The notes under the pieces were generated by a model. That model saw only the letters and a list, made by a program, of their open reading frames with translations. It was not told the origin of the DNA and did no database searches. Shown here in pieces: positions 16,968-28,394 of a stretch of 64,000 nucleotides of DNA; the first letter of the stretch is position 1; each line of letters opens with the position of its first letter. A program made the position numbers and the translations under genes. This DNA is from Thauera aromatica_A (GTDB taxonomy: Bacteria; Pseudomonadota; Gammaproteobacteria; Burkholderiales; Rhodocyclaceae), in contig NZ_JALLIK010000107.1 in NCBI RefSeq assembly GCF_023093595.1, positions 62,001 through 126,000 of the forward strand, given 5' to 3'.

Positions 16968-18926
16968 TCAACCGCCCTGCTTCGGCGCCGGCAGCGCTTC
17001 GAGAAAGGCCACCGCCTCGGCTTCGACGCGGGTCCGCCGCATCGGCGGCAGGCTGCGCCAGACTACCTTGCCATAGGACTTGTCGATCATCCGCGGGTCG
17101 CAGATGCACAGCACGCCGCGGTCGCGCTCGGTGCGGATCAGGCGCCCGGCGCCCTGCTTCATGCTGATCACGGTGCGCGGCAGCTGGTGATGAATGAACG
17201 GGCTCAGACCCTGCTTCTGCATGTGCTCGACCCGCGCCGCGAGCACCGGGTCGTCGGGCGGAGCGAACGGCAGCTTGTCGATGACCACCAGCGACAGCGC
17301 ATCGCCCGGCACGTCCACCCCTTCCCAGAAACTCTGGCTCGCCACCAGCACGGCGTTGCCCAGGCGGCGGAAGCGCTCGAGCAGCTCGGTGCGCGAGCCT
17401 TCCCCCTGCAGCAGCACCGGCAGCGCGTCGCCCGCCTGCGCGAGGCCGTCGACGATCAACTCGTGGATGCGGCGCATCGCCCGCAGCGAGGTGCACAGCA
17501 CGAAGGCCCGGCCGTGCGCGGCGCGGATCAGGGGCAGCGCGACCCGGGCGACGCGTTCGCTGTAGTCGGGCGAATTCGGCTCCGGCATGCCGGCCGGCGC
17601 ATACAGCAGCGCCTGCTCGGCGTAATCGAAAGGACTGCCCCAGACCATCGTCAGCGGCGGCGGCTCCAGCCAGGCGAGGCCGAGCTCACGGCAGTAGTGA
17701 CCGAACTCCCTGCCCACGGCGAGCGTCGCCGAGGTGAAGATCCAGGCCCGGGGCTGAGCTTCGAGCTGGCGCTTGAACACGTCCGAAACGTGCAGCGGCG
17801 TGGCGTTGAGGGCGAGCGACTGAGAGAACACTTCGACCCACCGGATCAGCTCCTTTTCCGCCGGGTTGCGCCAGCGCGCCAGGCGCTCGCCCAGCTCGGT
17901 GCTGCGCCGCAGGCAGTTGGCCAGGCCCTCGGAACGCTCGGCCTGGGTCTCGAGCACGGCATGGAACGCCGCCAACGCCCGCTCCAGCGCCTCGAGCTGG
18001 GCGGCGAAGCCGTCCTTTTCCGCCGCCTGCGCCGCCGCCAGCCGCGCCGGCTCGCTGCCGAACACCAGGCGCAGGTCGCGCGCGGCCTTCTCCAGCTTGC
18101 GCGACTCGTCGATCATCGCCACGCAGTCGCGCGCCGCGGCCACCGTCTCCGAGCGGGTGTCGCGTGCCAGCTCCAGCACCTGGGCGGTGGAAGTGCTGTC
18201 GCCGAAGAACAGGCTGGCGGTTTCCGGCAACTGGTGGGCTTCGTCGAAAATCACCGCGTTGCATGCCGGCAGCAGCTCGCCCATGCCTTCGTCGCGCAGC
18301 ATCACGTCGGCGAAGAACAGGTGGTGATTGACCACCACCACATCGGCCTCCATCGCCTGGCGTCGCGCCTGCAGCACGAAGCAGTCCTTGACCTGCGGGC
18401 AGTCCTGGCCGAGGCAGTTGTCGCGCGTGGAGGTGGCGGCGATCCAGGCCGCGGAGTCCTCGCGCACATCGGTGCATTCGGCCTTGTCGCCGCTCTGCGT
18501 GTGCTGGGCGAAGCGGCCGATGGCGCGCAGATCGGCGGCGTCCTGGGCGCTGAGGAAGCGGCCGTCGCGGGCGTTGCGCTCGAGGTGGTAGGGGCAGACG
18601 TAGTTCGCCCTGCCCTTGAGCAGCGCGATCGACACCGGCACCTTGAGCGCCGCGCGCACCGTCGGCAGGTCGCGGTTGAAGAGCTGGTCCTGCAGGGTCT
18701 TGGTGCCGGTGGAGAGGATCACCTTGCCACCGGCGAGCAGCGCCGGCACCAGATAGGCGAAGGTCTTGCCGGTACCGGTGCCGGCCTCGGCGACGAGGAC
18801 GCGGTTGTCGCGCAGGGCCTCGGCGATCTTCTGCGCCATCTCGACCTGCTGCGGCCGGGCGCGGAAACCCGGGATGGCCGCGGCGAGGGGGCCGTCGGGG
18901 GCGAAGATCGAGGAAGGGTCGGACAT
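16968..18926 (-). CDS. DinG/YoaA-type ATP-dependent DNA helicase (XPD-like)
   Basis: A superfamily 2 helicase with an iron-sulfur domain. Walker A is 'AEAGTGTGKTFAYLVPALL'; the DEAH box is 'VIFDEAHQLPE'; 'TSATLAVG' and 'QGAGRLIRTERDRGVL' mark motifs III and VI. The four Fe-S cysteines are visible: YVCPYH, then AECTD, DNCLG and KDCFV. The pattern fits YoaA, which in E. coli works with the clamp-loader chi subunit in DNA repair, slightly better than DinG; I cannot separate the two firmly. The ATG at 18926 (MSDPSSIFAPDGPL) is chosen over an upstream TTG. Length 652 aa is normal. Confidence 0.9.
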   Translation of the reverse strand: MSDPSSIFAPDGPLAAAIPGFRARPQQVEMAQKIAEALRDNRVLVAEAGTGTGKTFAYLVPALLAGGKVILSTGTKTLQDQLFNRDLPTVRAALKVPVSIALLKGRANYVCPYHLERNARDGRFLSAQDAADLRAIGRFAQHTQSGDKAECTDVREDSAAWIAATSTRDNCLGQDCPQVKDCFVLQARRQAMEADVVVVNHHLFFADVMLRDEGMGELLPACNAVIFDEAHQLPETASLFFGDSTSTAQVLELARDTRSETVAAARDCVAMIDESRKLEKAARDLRLVFGSEPARLAAAQAAEKDGFAAQLEALERALAAFHAVLETQAERSEGLANCLRRSTELGERLARWRNPAEKELIRWVEVFSQSLALNATPLHVSDVFKRQLEAQPRAWIFTSATLAVGREFGHYCRELGLAWLEPPPLTMVWGSPFDYAEQALLYAPAGMPEPNSPDYSERVARVALPLIRAAHGRAFVLCTSLRAMRRIHELIVDGLAQAGDALPVLLQGEGSRTELLERFRRLGNAVLVASQSFWEGVDVPGDALSLVVIDKLPFAPPDDPVLAARVEHMQKQGLSPFIHHQLPRTVISMKQGAGRLIRTERDRGVLCICDPRMIDKSYGKVVWRSLPPMRRTRVEAEAVAFLEALPAPKQGG

Positions 18927-19037
18927 CGGAGCGGGCCGCGCGGACAACGGGAAAGGCTGGGATTCTACGCCGGCGCACGCCCTCCCGGAATGCCGCGAAT
19001 TATTCCATAGGAATCAAAAGGGGGATTGCGGCCGGTC

Positions 19038-20150
19038 TCACTCGGTCCGGTGCGGTTCGGCGAGGTAGTCGCGCGTGCGCATCTCGATCAGGCGGCTGAC
19101 GGTGCGGACGAACTCGTGGGCGTTGTGGCCTTCGGTGTACAGCTCGTAGGCCGGGACGTCGGCGCTCATGATCAGCTTGACGCGGTGATCGTAGAGGACG
19201 TCGATCAACCAGGTGAAGCGGCGCGCTTCCGAGGCGTTGCCGGCGAGCATCTTCGGTACGTCCGAGAGGATCAGAGTGTGATGTTCGCGGGCGATCTCCA
19301 GATAATCGTTCTGCGATCGCGCGCCCTTGCACAGGGTATCGAAATCGAACCAGATCACGCCCGGCGCCCGGCGCAGCACCGGCAGCGGGCGCTCGAGCAC
19401 GACGATGGCACCGCCCTCGCCTGCGCTGCCGGCCAGGCGCAGGAAGTCGTCTTCCAGCTTGCGCTCGGCCGCGGCGTCGTGCGGCACGAGGTAGATTTCC
19501 AGCGCTTCCAGAGTGCGCAGGCGGTAATCGGTGCCGTGATCGACCTCGAACACGTCGAAGCGCTGCTTGATGAATTCGATCGTCGGCAGGAAGTTCACCC
19601 GCATCAGGCCGTTGGGGTAGAGCCCGTCCGGCGGGTAATTGGACGTCATGACGAAGATCACCCCGCGGGCGAACAAGGCTTCCAGCAGCCGCCCGAGGAT
19701 CATCGCATCGGCGATGTCGGAGACGTGGAACTCGTCGAAGCACAGCAGCCGGGTGGCAGCGGCAATGCGATCGGCCGCTTTCTGCAGCGGGTCAGGCTCG
19801 TGGTTGTGCTGGCGCAGATCGTTCTGCACTTCCTGCATGAAGGCATGGAAATGCACCCGGCGCTTGCGCTGGTACGGCACCGCATCGTAGAAGCAGTCCA
19901 TCAGGAAGCTCTTGCCGCGACCGACGCCACCCCAGAAATATACGCTGCGCGGCAGCGCCGGGCGGGCGAACATCTTGCGCAGCTTGCCGCGCCGCGCCGC
20001 CTTGAAGCCGAGGAGTTCGGCATACAGCTTCTGCAGCCGGATCGCGGCCGCCCGTTGCGCCGGATCGGCGGTGTAGCCGCGGGTCTGGAGCTCGGCCTCG
20101 TAGGCATCGAGCATGCCGTGCTCGGCCACGTTGAGAATACGGTGGGGCAT
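19038..20150 (-). CDS. zapE: Cell division ATPase ZapE (AFG1-like)
   Basis: A P-loop ATPase of the AFG1/ZapE family; ZapE acts on the FtsZ ring during late constriction in E. coli. Walker A lies in 'YFWGGVGRGKSFLMD' (~residue 75), the Walker B aspartate-glutamate in 'LLCFDEFHVSDIADAMIL', and 'MTSNYPPDGLYPNGL' is family-specific. I placed the start at the ATG at 20150 (MPHRILNVAEHGM); an ATG at 20115 (MLDAYEAELQTRGY) is an alternative, and neither has a strong ribosome site. It lies downstream of the lpd terminator, so it probably has its own promoter. Confidence 0.92.
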   Translation of the reverse strand: MPHRILNVAEHGMLDAYEAELQTRGYTADPAQRAAAIRLQKLYAELLGFKAARRGKLRKMFARPALPRSVYFWGGVGRGKSFLMDCFYDAVPYQRKRRVHFHAFMQEVQNDLRQHNHEPDPLQKAADRIAAATRLLCFDEFHVSDIADAMILGRLLEALFARGVIFVMTSNYPPDGLYPNGLMRVNFLPTIEFIKQRFDVFEVDHGTDYRLRTLEALEIYLVPHDAAAERKLEDDFLRLAGSAGEGGAIVVLERPLPVLRRAPGVIWFDFDTLCKGARSQNDYLEIAREHHTLILSDVPKMLAGNASEARRFTWLIDVLYDHRVKLIMSADVPAYELYTEGHNAHEFVRTVSRLIEMRTRDYLAEPHRTE

Positions 20151-20265
20151 GGTGGACAGTTCTTGAATACCTGGATTGGCACTTCGGTGCGCACGCGCGG
20201 CGCGCACGACGCCGGTTACGTCAGCGGAACAGAATTCGGCAAGCCGCCACGGAGGCAGCGGAAGC

Positions 20266-20302
20266 AAAAAAAAAAGGGCGAGCGGCGAGAAGGCCCTCGC
20301 GC
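20266..20302 (-). terminator. Rho-independent terminator of the sucA-sucB-lpd operon
   Basis: Read on the minus strand, an 8-bp stem with one bulge (GCGAGGGC pairing with GCCGCTCGC, loop CTTCTC) is followed by CC and ten T residues. It lies 28 bp after the lpd stop, which is the expected place. The ten-base A run on the plus strand is the longest in the window. Confidence 0.88.
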
Positions 20303-20329
20303 TCACCCCCCTTTCACTTCACGGCGCGC

Positions 20330-21760
20330 TCAGAAATGCAGCGGGCGCTTGTCGCAGGCGAGCGCAGCCTCGTGCACCACTTCCGACAGCGTCGGATGGG
20401 CATGGCAGATGCGCGCCAGGTCTTCCGCGCAGCCGGCGAATTCCATCGCCACCACGGCTTCGGAAATCAGCTCCGAAGCGTTGGCGCCGATGATGTGCAC
20501 GCCGAGTATGCGATCGGTGCTGGCATCGGCCAGCATCTTGACGAAGCCGGTCGGATCGCCCGTACCGAGCGCACGGCCGTTGGCCATGAACGGGATCTTG
20601 CCGACGCGGTAGGCGACGCCTTCGGCCTTGAGCTGCTGCTCGCTCCTGCCGACCCAGGCGATTTCCGGCGAAGTGTAGATCACGCCCGGCACCAGTTCGA
20701 GGTTGCAGTGCCCGGCCTGGCCGGCGATCAGCTCGGCGACCATCACCCCCTCTTCCATCGCCTTGTGCGCCAGCATCGGCCCGCGCACGACGTCGCCGAC
20801 GGCATACACGTTGGGCAGATTCGTCCGGCAGTGGCCATCGACGACGATCTGGCCGCGCTCGTTGACGCCGAGCCCGACGGCGGCGGCATTGAGGCCGTCG
20901 GTATTGGGCACGCGCCCGACCGAGACGATCAGGCGGTCGCATTCGAGGGTGGCCGGGTTGCCGTCCTTGTCGGTGTAGGCCAGGGAGACGCCCTTCTTGC
21001 CGACCTTGGTCTCGCCGATCTTGACGCCGGTCTGGATGTTCAGGCCCTGCTTGGTGAACACCTTGAGCGCTTCCTTGGCGACATCCACATCGGCGAAAGG
21101 CATGAATTCGGGCAAGGCTTCGAGCACCGTCACTTCCGAACCGAGGCGGCGCCACACCGAACCCATCTCGAGGCCGATCACGCCGGCACCGATCACCCCC
21201 AGGCGCTTCGGCACCGCATCGAAATCGAGCGCGCCGACGTTGTCGCAGACGATCTTGTTATCGACCGCGATGCCGGGCAAATGACGCGGGCTGGAGCCGG
21301 TGGCGACGATGACGTGCCGGGCCTCGACCGTTTCATTGCCGACGCGGACGGTGTAGCCGCCGGGACCGGCGCTCTCGAAGCTGCCGTGGCCGGCGAGGAA
21401 GGCGACCTTGTTCTTCTTGAACAGGCCCTTGATGCCCTGGGTCAGCTGGTCGACGACCTTGTTCTTGCGCGCGATCATCGTCGGCACGTCGATGCCGACC
21501 TTGCCACCGAACTTGATGCCCTGGCCTTCGAAGGAATGCTCGGCTTCCTCGAACAAGTGCGAAGTGTGCAGCAGCGCTTTGGAAGGGATGCAACCCACGT
21601 TGAGGCAGGTGCCGCCCAGGCGCGGCTCGCCTTTGGGGTCGGCATAGGGGTTGGATTCGGCGCACGCGGTCTTGAAGCCGAGTTGCGCGGCACGGATTGC
21701 AGCGACGTAACCGCCGGGGCCGCCGCCGATGACGAGTACGTCGAATTGCTTGTCAGCCAT
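20330..21760 (-). CDS. lpdA: Dihydrolipoyl dehydrogenase (E3)
   Basis: E3 of the 2-oxoglutarate dehydrogenase complex; it reoxidises dihydrolipoamide with NAD+. The FAD site VIGGGPGGYVAAIRAAQLG, the redox pair CLNVGCIPSK, the NAD site VIGAGVIGLEMGSV and the C-terminal 'CHAHPTLSEVVHEAAL' with its catalytic histidine are all present. The second of two tandem ATGs (21760) has better spacing from GGAG. About 476 aa, normal. It is the third gene of sucA-sucB-lpd, and a strong terminator follows, so this copy is presumably dedicated to 2-oxoglutarate dehydrogenase. Confidence 0.95.
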   Translation of the reverse strand: MADKQFDVLVIGGGPGGYVAAIRAAQLGFKTACAESNPYADPKGEPRLGGTCLNVGCIPSKALLHTSHLFEEAEHSFEGQGIKFGGKVGIDVPTMIARKNKVVDQLTQGIKGLFKKNKVAFLAGHGSFESAGPGGYTVRVGNETVEARHVIVATGSSPRHLPGIAVDNKIVCDNVGALDFDAVPKRLGVIGAGVIGLEMGSVWRRLGSEVTVLEALPEFMPFADVDVAKEALKVFTKQGLNIQTGVKIGETKVGKKGVSLAYTDKDGNPATLECDRLIVSVGRVPNTDGLNAAAVGLGVNERGQIVVDGHCRTNLPNVYAVGDVVRGPMLAHKAMEEGVMVAELIAGQAGHCNLELVPGVIYTSPEIAWVGRSEQQLKAEGVAYRVGKIPFMANGRALGTGDPTGFVKMLADASTDRILGVHIIGANASELISEAVVAMEFAGCAEDLARICHAHPTLSEVVHEAALACDKRPLHF

Positions 21761-21835
21761 CATTCACTCCGGAAAAAGGGGCAACGCGGACGTGCTGCGG
21801 GCCGAGGCCCGCGGCGCGCCCGCGCGGCATCGCGG

Positions 21836-23017
21836 TCAGACGTCGAGGATCAGGCGGGCCGGATCTTCCAGCGCTTCCTTCATCGTCACCAGGCCGAGCA
21901 CCGCCTCGCGGCCGTCGATGATGCGGTGATCGTAGGACATCGCCAGGTAGTTGATCGGGCGGATGACGATCTGGCCGTTCTCGACCACCGGACGGTCCTT
22001 GGTGGCGTGGATGCCGAGAATCGCCGACTGCGGCGGGTTGATGATCGGCGTCGACAGCATCGAGCCGAACACGCCGCCGTTGGAGATCGAGAAGGTGCCG
22101 CCGGAGAGCTCTTCGAGCGACAGCTTGCCGTCCTTAGCCTTCTGCCCGAACTCGGCGATCTTCTTCTCGATGTCGGCGATCGACATCTGGTCGGCGTCGC
22201 GCAGGATCGGCACCACCAGGCCGCGCGGCGAACCGACGGCGATGCCGATGTCGATGTAGCCGTGATAGACGATGTCGTTGCCGTCGACCGAGGCGTTGAG
22301 GATCGGGAATTTCTTCAGCGCCGCAACCGCGGCCTTGACGAAAAAGCCCATGAAGCCCAGGCGCACGCCGTGGGCCTTCTCGAACTTGTCGCCGTACTGC
22401 TTGCGCAGGGCCATCACCGGCGCCATGTTCACTTCGTTGAACGTGGTCAGGATGGCGTTCTCGTTCTTCGACTGGATCAGGCGCTCGGCGATGCGCGCAC
22501 GCAGGCGGGTCATCGGCACGCGCTCTTCCGGGCGCTCGCCGGCGGCCAGCGTCAGCGCGGCCGGCGCCGCGGCGGGCTTCGGCTGGGCGGCGACGGCGTC
22601 TTCCTTGGTGACGCGGCCGCCACGGCCGGTGCCGGCGACATCGGCGGCGGCGATGCCTTTCTCGTCGAGGATCTTGCGCGCGGCCGGGCTGGCCGCGCCG
22701 GCGGCGGCGGGCGCAGCGGGCGCGGCCGGCGGCGGCGTCACCGCCTGGACCGGAGCGGCAGCGCCGGCGGCGGCCTTGGCTTCGGTGTCGATCTGGGCGA
22801 TCAGCTCGCCCGAGCTGACGGTGTCGCCATCTTGCTTGATGATCTTCACCAGCACGCCGTCGGCCGGGGCCGGCGTCTCGAGCACGACCTTGTCGGTCTC
22901 GATGTCGATCAGGTTCTCGTCGCGCGAGACGGCATCGCCTTCCTTCTTGTGCCAGGAAACCAGCGTGGCTTCGGACACGGATTCGGACAGCTGCGGTACT
23001 TTGACTTCGATCAGCAT
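21836..23017 (-). CDS. sucB: Dihydrolipoyl succinyltransferase (E2 of 2-oxoglutarate dehydrogenase)
   Basis: E2 carries the lipoyl group and transfers succinyl to CoA. Domain order: one lipoyl domain (residues 1-77) with the lipoylated lysine in IETDKVVLE, an Ala/Pro linker, the E1/E3-binding domain ('SPAARKILDEKGI...GTGRGGRVTKED'), and the catalytic domain ending with 'MSYDHRIIDGREAVLGL', which contains the DHRxxDG motif. Length 393 aa fits. It lies between sucA (24 bp) and lpd (75 bp). The single lipoyl domain and ETDKV context favour the succinyl over the acetyl transferase. Confidence 0.95.
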   Translation of the reverse strand: MLIEVKVPQLSESVSEATLVSWHKKEGDAVSRDENLIDIETDKVVLETPAPADGVLVKIIKQDGDTVSSGELIAQIDTEAKAAAGAAAPVQAVTPPPAAPAAPAAAGAASPAARKILDEKGIAAADVAGTGRGGRVTKEDAVAAQPKPAAAPAALTLAAGERPEERVPMTRLRARIAERLIQSKNENAILTTFNEVNMAPVMALRKQYGDKFEKAHGVRLGFMGFFVKAAVAALKKFPILNASVDGNDIVYHGYIDIGIAVGSPRGLVVPILRDADQMSIADIEKKIAEFGQKAKDGKLSLEELSGGTFSISNGGVFGSMLSTPIINPPQSAILGIHATKDRPVVENGQIVIRPINYLAMSYDHRIIDGREAVLGLVTMKEALEDPARLILDV

Positions 23018-23041
23018 GGTTTTCTCTCCCGGGAGGTCTTC

Positions 23042-25891
<2,850 letters not shown>

Positions 25892-25975
25892 GATGTGTGA
25901 CACCTATGGTGTTCTAATTGCCCTGTACGGGTGACGGGGATTTTTGCACTACCGCCTTGCCGCCCTGCTCAATGG

Positions 25976-26010
25976 AAAAACGGGATGGCTGCGCATGAGC
26001 AACCACCCCG
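25976..26010 (-). terminator. Rho-independent terminator of gltA
   Basis: On the minus strand a 12-bp stem with two G-U pairs (arms at 25999-26010 and 25981-25992, 6-base loop) is followed directly by TTTTT. It lies 45 bp past the gltA stop and so splits the TCA block into an sdh-gltA unit and a sucAB-lpd unit. Confidence 0.85.
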
Positions 26011-26055
26011 CTCCGGTCAGGGCTGGCAAGGCCTCCCTCCCCTGTTCATCGTTTC

Positions 26056-27351
26056 TTACGAACGCTGATCGATCGACGGTACGTCACGGCGTGCTGCGCC
26101 GATATAGAGCTGGCGCGGACGACCGATCTTGTACTCGGGATCGGTGATCATTTCTTCCCACTGGGTGATCCAGCCCACCGTGCGCGCGAGGGCGAAGATG
26201 CAGGTGAACATGGAAGTCGGGATGCCCAGCGCCTTCTGCACGATGCCCGAGTAGAAGTCGACGTTCGGGTAGAGCTTCTTCTCGACGAAGTACTCGTCTT
26301 CCAGCGCGATCTTCTCGAGTTCCTTGGCGAGCTTGAACAGGCGGTCGTCTTCCAAGCCCAGTTCGGTGAGGACGTCGTTGCAGACCTTGCCCATCAGCTT
26401 CGCGCGCGGGTCGAAGTTCTTGTACACACGGTGGCCGAAGCCCATCAGCTTGAAGCTGTCGTTCTTGTCCTTGGCGCGCTTGATGTACTCGCCGACACGC
26501 GACACGTCGCCGATTTCCTCAAGCATGTTGAGGCAGGCCTCGTTCGCGCCGCCATGCGCCGGACCCCACAGGCAGGCGATACCGGCCGAGATGCAGGCGA
26601 AGGGGTTGGCGCCCGACGAGCCGGCCAGGCGCACGGTCGAGGTCGAGGCGTTCTGCTCGTGGTCGGCATGCAGGGTGAAGATGACGTCGAGCGCGCGCAC
26701 CAGCACCGGATTGGGCTCGTACTTCTCGCACGGCGAACCGAACATCATGTGCATGAAGTTCGCGGTGTAGTCGAGGTCGTTGCGCGGGTACATGAAAGGC
26801 TGGCCCATGTTGTACTTGTAGGCCATGGCGACGATCGTCGGCAGCTTCGCGATCAGGCGGTTGATCGAGATGTTGCGGTGCTCGGCGTCGGAGAAGTCCA
26901 TCGCCTCGTGGTAGAACGCCGACAGCGCACCGACCACGCCGACCATCACCGCCATCGGGTGCGCGTCGCGACGGAAGCCCGAGTAGAACTTCGTCATCTG
27001 GTCGTGGAGCATCGTGTGATTCTTGATGATGCCTTCGAACTCGGTCTTCTGCGTGGCGTTCGGCAGTTCGCCGTTCTTCAGCAGATAGGCCACTTCGAGG
27101 AAGTTGCACTTCTCGGCCAGCTGTTCGATCGGGTAGCCGCGATAGAGCAGTTCGCCCTTGTCGCCGTCGATGAAGGTGATCTTCGATTTGCAGCTCGCCG
27201 TCGACAGGAAGCCGGAATCATAGGTAAACAGTCCGGTCTTGGCACCCAGCGTGCGGATGTCGATGACATCGTTGCCATGGGTGCCGGTCATGACCGGGAA
27301 TTCGACGGCCTTGCCATCGACGGTGAGGGTTGCCGTGCGTTCAGTGCTCAT
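26056..27351 (-). CDS. gltA: Citrate synthase (type II)
   Basis: Condenses oxaloacetate and acetyl-CoA, the entry step of the cycle. Catalytic residues are in 'LHADHEQNASTSTVRLAGSSGANP' and 'GPAHGGANEACLNML' (histidines), and 'GFGHRVYKNFDPRA' (second His), with the aspartate in 'EDEYFVEKKLYPNVDFYSG'. The N-terminal beta-rich region (residues ~8-50) is that of the hexameric, NADH-inhibited Gram-negative type. At 431 aa it is complete. It follows sdhE by 61 bp and ends at a strong terminator. Confidence 0.96.
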   Translation of the reverse strand: MSTERTATLTVDGKAVEFPVMTGTHGNDVIDIRTLGAKTGLFTYDSGFLSTASCKSKITFIDGDKGELLYRGYPIEQLAEKCNFLEVAYLLKNGELPNATQKTEFEGIIKNHTMLHDQMTKFYSGFRRDAHPMAVMVGVVGALSAFYHEAMDFSDAEHRNISINRLIAKLPTIVAMAYKYNMGQPFMYPRNDLDYTANFMHMMFGSPCEKYEPNPVLVRALDVIFTLHADHEQNASTSTVRLAGSSGANPFACISAGIACLWGPAHGGANEACLNMLEEIGDVSRVGEYIKRAKDKNDSFKLMGFGHRVYKNFDPRAKLMGKVCNDVLTELGLEDDRLFKLAKELEKIALEDEYFVEKKLYPNVDFYSGIVQKALGIPTSMFTCIFALARTVGWITQWEEMITDPEYKIGRPRQLYIGAARRDVPSIDQRS

Positions 27352-27412
27352 GGATCGTCCCTTCTACTTGCCGGTTTAACTTCTGTTGATGTCTGAATGC
27401 GGCCCGTGCGCG

Positions 27413-27649
27413 TCAGCGCTCACGCAGCAGGCCGACCATCTCCTGCCAGCGGTCCACCTCGCATGCCTTGCTGCCATTGACCATCGCCCATATGTCGTAG
27501 TCGTCGCAGCGCAGCAGATCGTCGAGGTCCGCCAGTTGATCGTCGCTCAGACGATCGAAATGCCGCTCGAGAAAGCGCGCGAACACCAGGTCGAGCTCGA
27601 GCAGAGCCCGACGACACTGCCAGCGCACACGCCCCCGATTGATGTTCAT
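27413..27649 (-). CDS. sdhE: Succinate dehydrogenase assembly factor SdhE with altered RGxxE motif
   Basis: A 78-residue helical protein of the SdhE/SDHAF2/YgfY family, which promotes covalent FAD attachment to SdhA. 'WQCRRALLELDLVFARFLERHF' and 'LLRCDDYDIWAMVNG' match the family. The conserved RGxxE motif reads RALLE here (residues 14-18): Ala replaces the Gly that is important in studied homologues. It sits directly between sdhB (15 bp) and gltA, so its partner SdhA is in the same transcript; SdhA has the FAD-linking histidine. Confidence 0.9.
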   Translation of the reverse strand: MNINRGRVRWQCRRALLELDLVFARFLERHFDRLSDDQLADLDDLLRCDDYDIWAMVNGSKACEVDRWQEMVGLLRER

Positions 27650-27664
27650 TCGACGGCCTCCGCC

Positions 27665-28375
27665 TTATACCGCGCGCCGGACCATCATGTCCTTGATCTT
27701 GCCGATGGCGCGGGTCGGATTCAGACCCTTCGGGCACACATCGACACAGTTCATGATCGAATGACAGCGGAACAGGCGGTACGGATCCTCGAGGTTGTCG
27801 AGGCGGGCATTGGTGTCCTGGTCGCGGGTGTCGGCAAGGAAACGGTAGGCGTTGAGCAGGCCGGCGGGGCCGACGAACTTGTCCGGGTTCCACCAGAACG
27901 ACGGGCAGGAGGTCGAGCAGCACGCGCACAGGATGCACTCGTAGAGGCCATTGAGCTCCTCGCGCTCTTCCGGCGACTGCAGGCGCTCGCGCTCGGGCGC
28001 CGGATCGTTGTTGATCAGGTAAGGCTTGATCGAGTGGTACTGCTTGAAGAACTGGGTCATGTCCACGATCAGGTCGCGGATCACCGGCAGGCCGGGCAGC
28101 GGGCGCAGCACGATCGGCTGCGGCAGGCTGTCGATGTCGGTCAGGCAGGCCAGGCCGTTCTTGCCGTTGATGTTCATCGCATCCGAGCCGCACACGCCTT
28201 CACGGCAGGAACGGCGGAAGGACATCGAATCGTCCTTGGACTTCAGGCGCACCAAGGCGTCGAGCAGCTTCTTGTCGGAAGCCTCGAGCTCGACCGAAAT
28301 GTCCTGCATATAGGGTTTGTCGTCCTTGTCCGGATCGTAGCGGTAGATCTTGAAATGGACGGTACGCTTGCTCAT
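27665..28375 (-). CDS. sdhB: Succinate dehydrogenase iron-sulfur subunit
   Basis: Carries electrons from SdhA flavin to quinone through three Fe-S centres. The [2Fe-2S] ligands are in CREGVCGSDAMNINGKNGLAC; the [4Fe-4S] and [3Fe-4S] ligands in 'CILCACCSTSCPSFWW' and 'CHSIMNCVDVCPKGLNP'. At 236 aa it is complete. It is the fourth structural gene of sdhCDAB, 19 bp after sdhA and followed by sdhE. Confidence 0.96.
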   Translation of the reverse strand: MSKRTVHFKIYRYDPDKDDKPYMQDISVELEASDKKLLDALVRLKSKDDSMSFRRSCREGVCGSDAMNINGKNGLACLTDIDSLPQPIVLRPLPGLPVIRDLIVDMTQFFKQYHSIKPYLINNDPAPERERLQSPEEREELNGLYECILCACCSTSCPSFWWNPDKFVGPAGLLNAYRFLADTRDQDTNARLDNLEDPYRLFRCHSIMNCVDVCPKGLNPTRAIGKIKDMMVRRAV

Positions 28376-28394
28376 CAGTATTTCTCCCGTGCGC

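Noticed and set aside
14350..19010. Long plus-strand frames (694 and 773 residues) in this interval
   Set aside because: They lie antisense to the molybdopterin operon and the DinG-type helicase, whose motifs are intact on the minus strand.
25900..25912. ACACC/GGTGT inverted repeat just before sucA
   Set aside because: Arms of only 5 bp that overlap the ribosome-binding region; too short to claim an operator.
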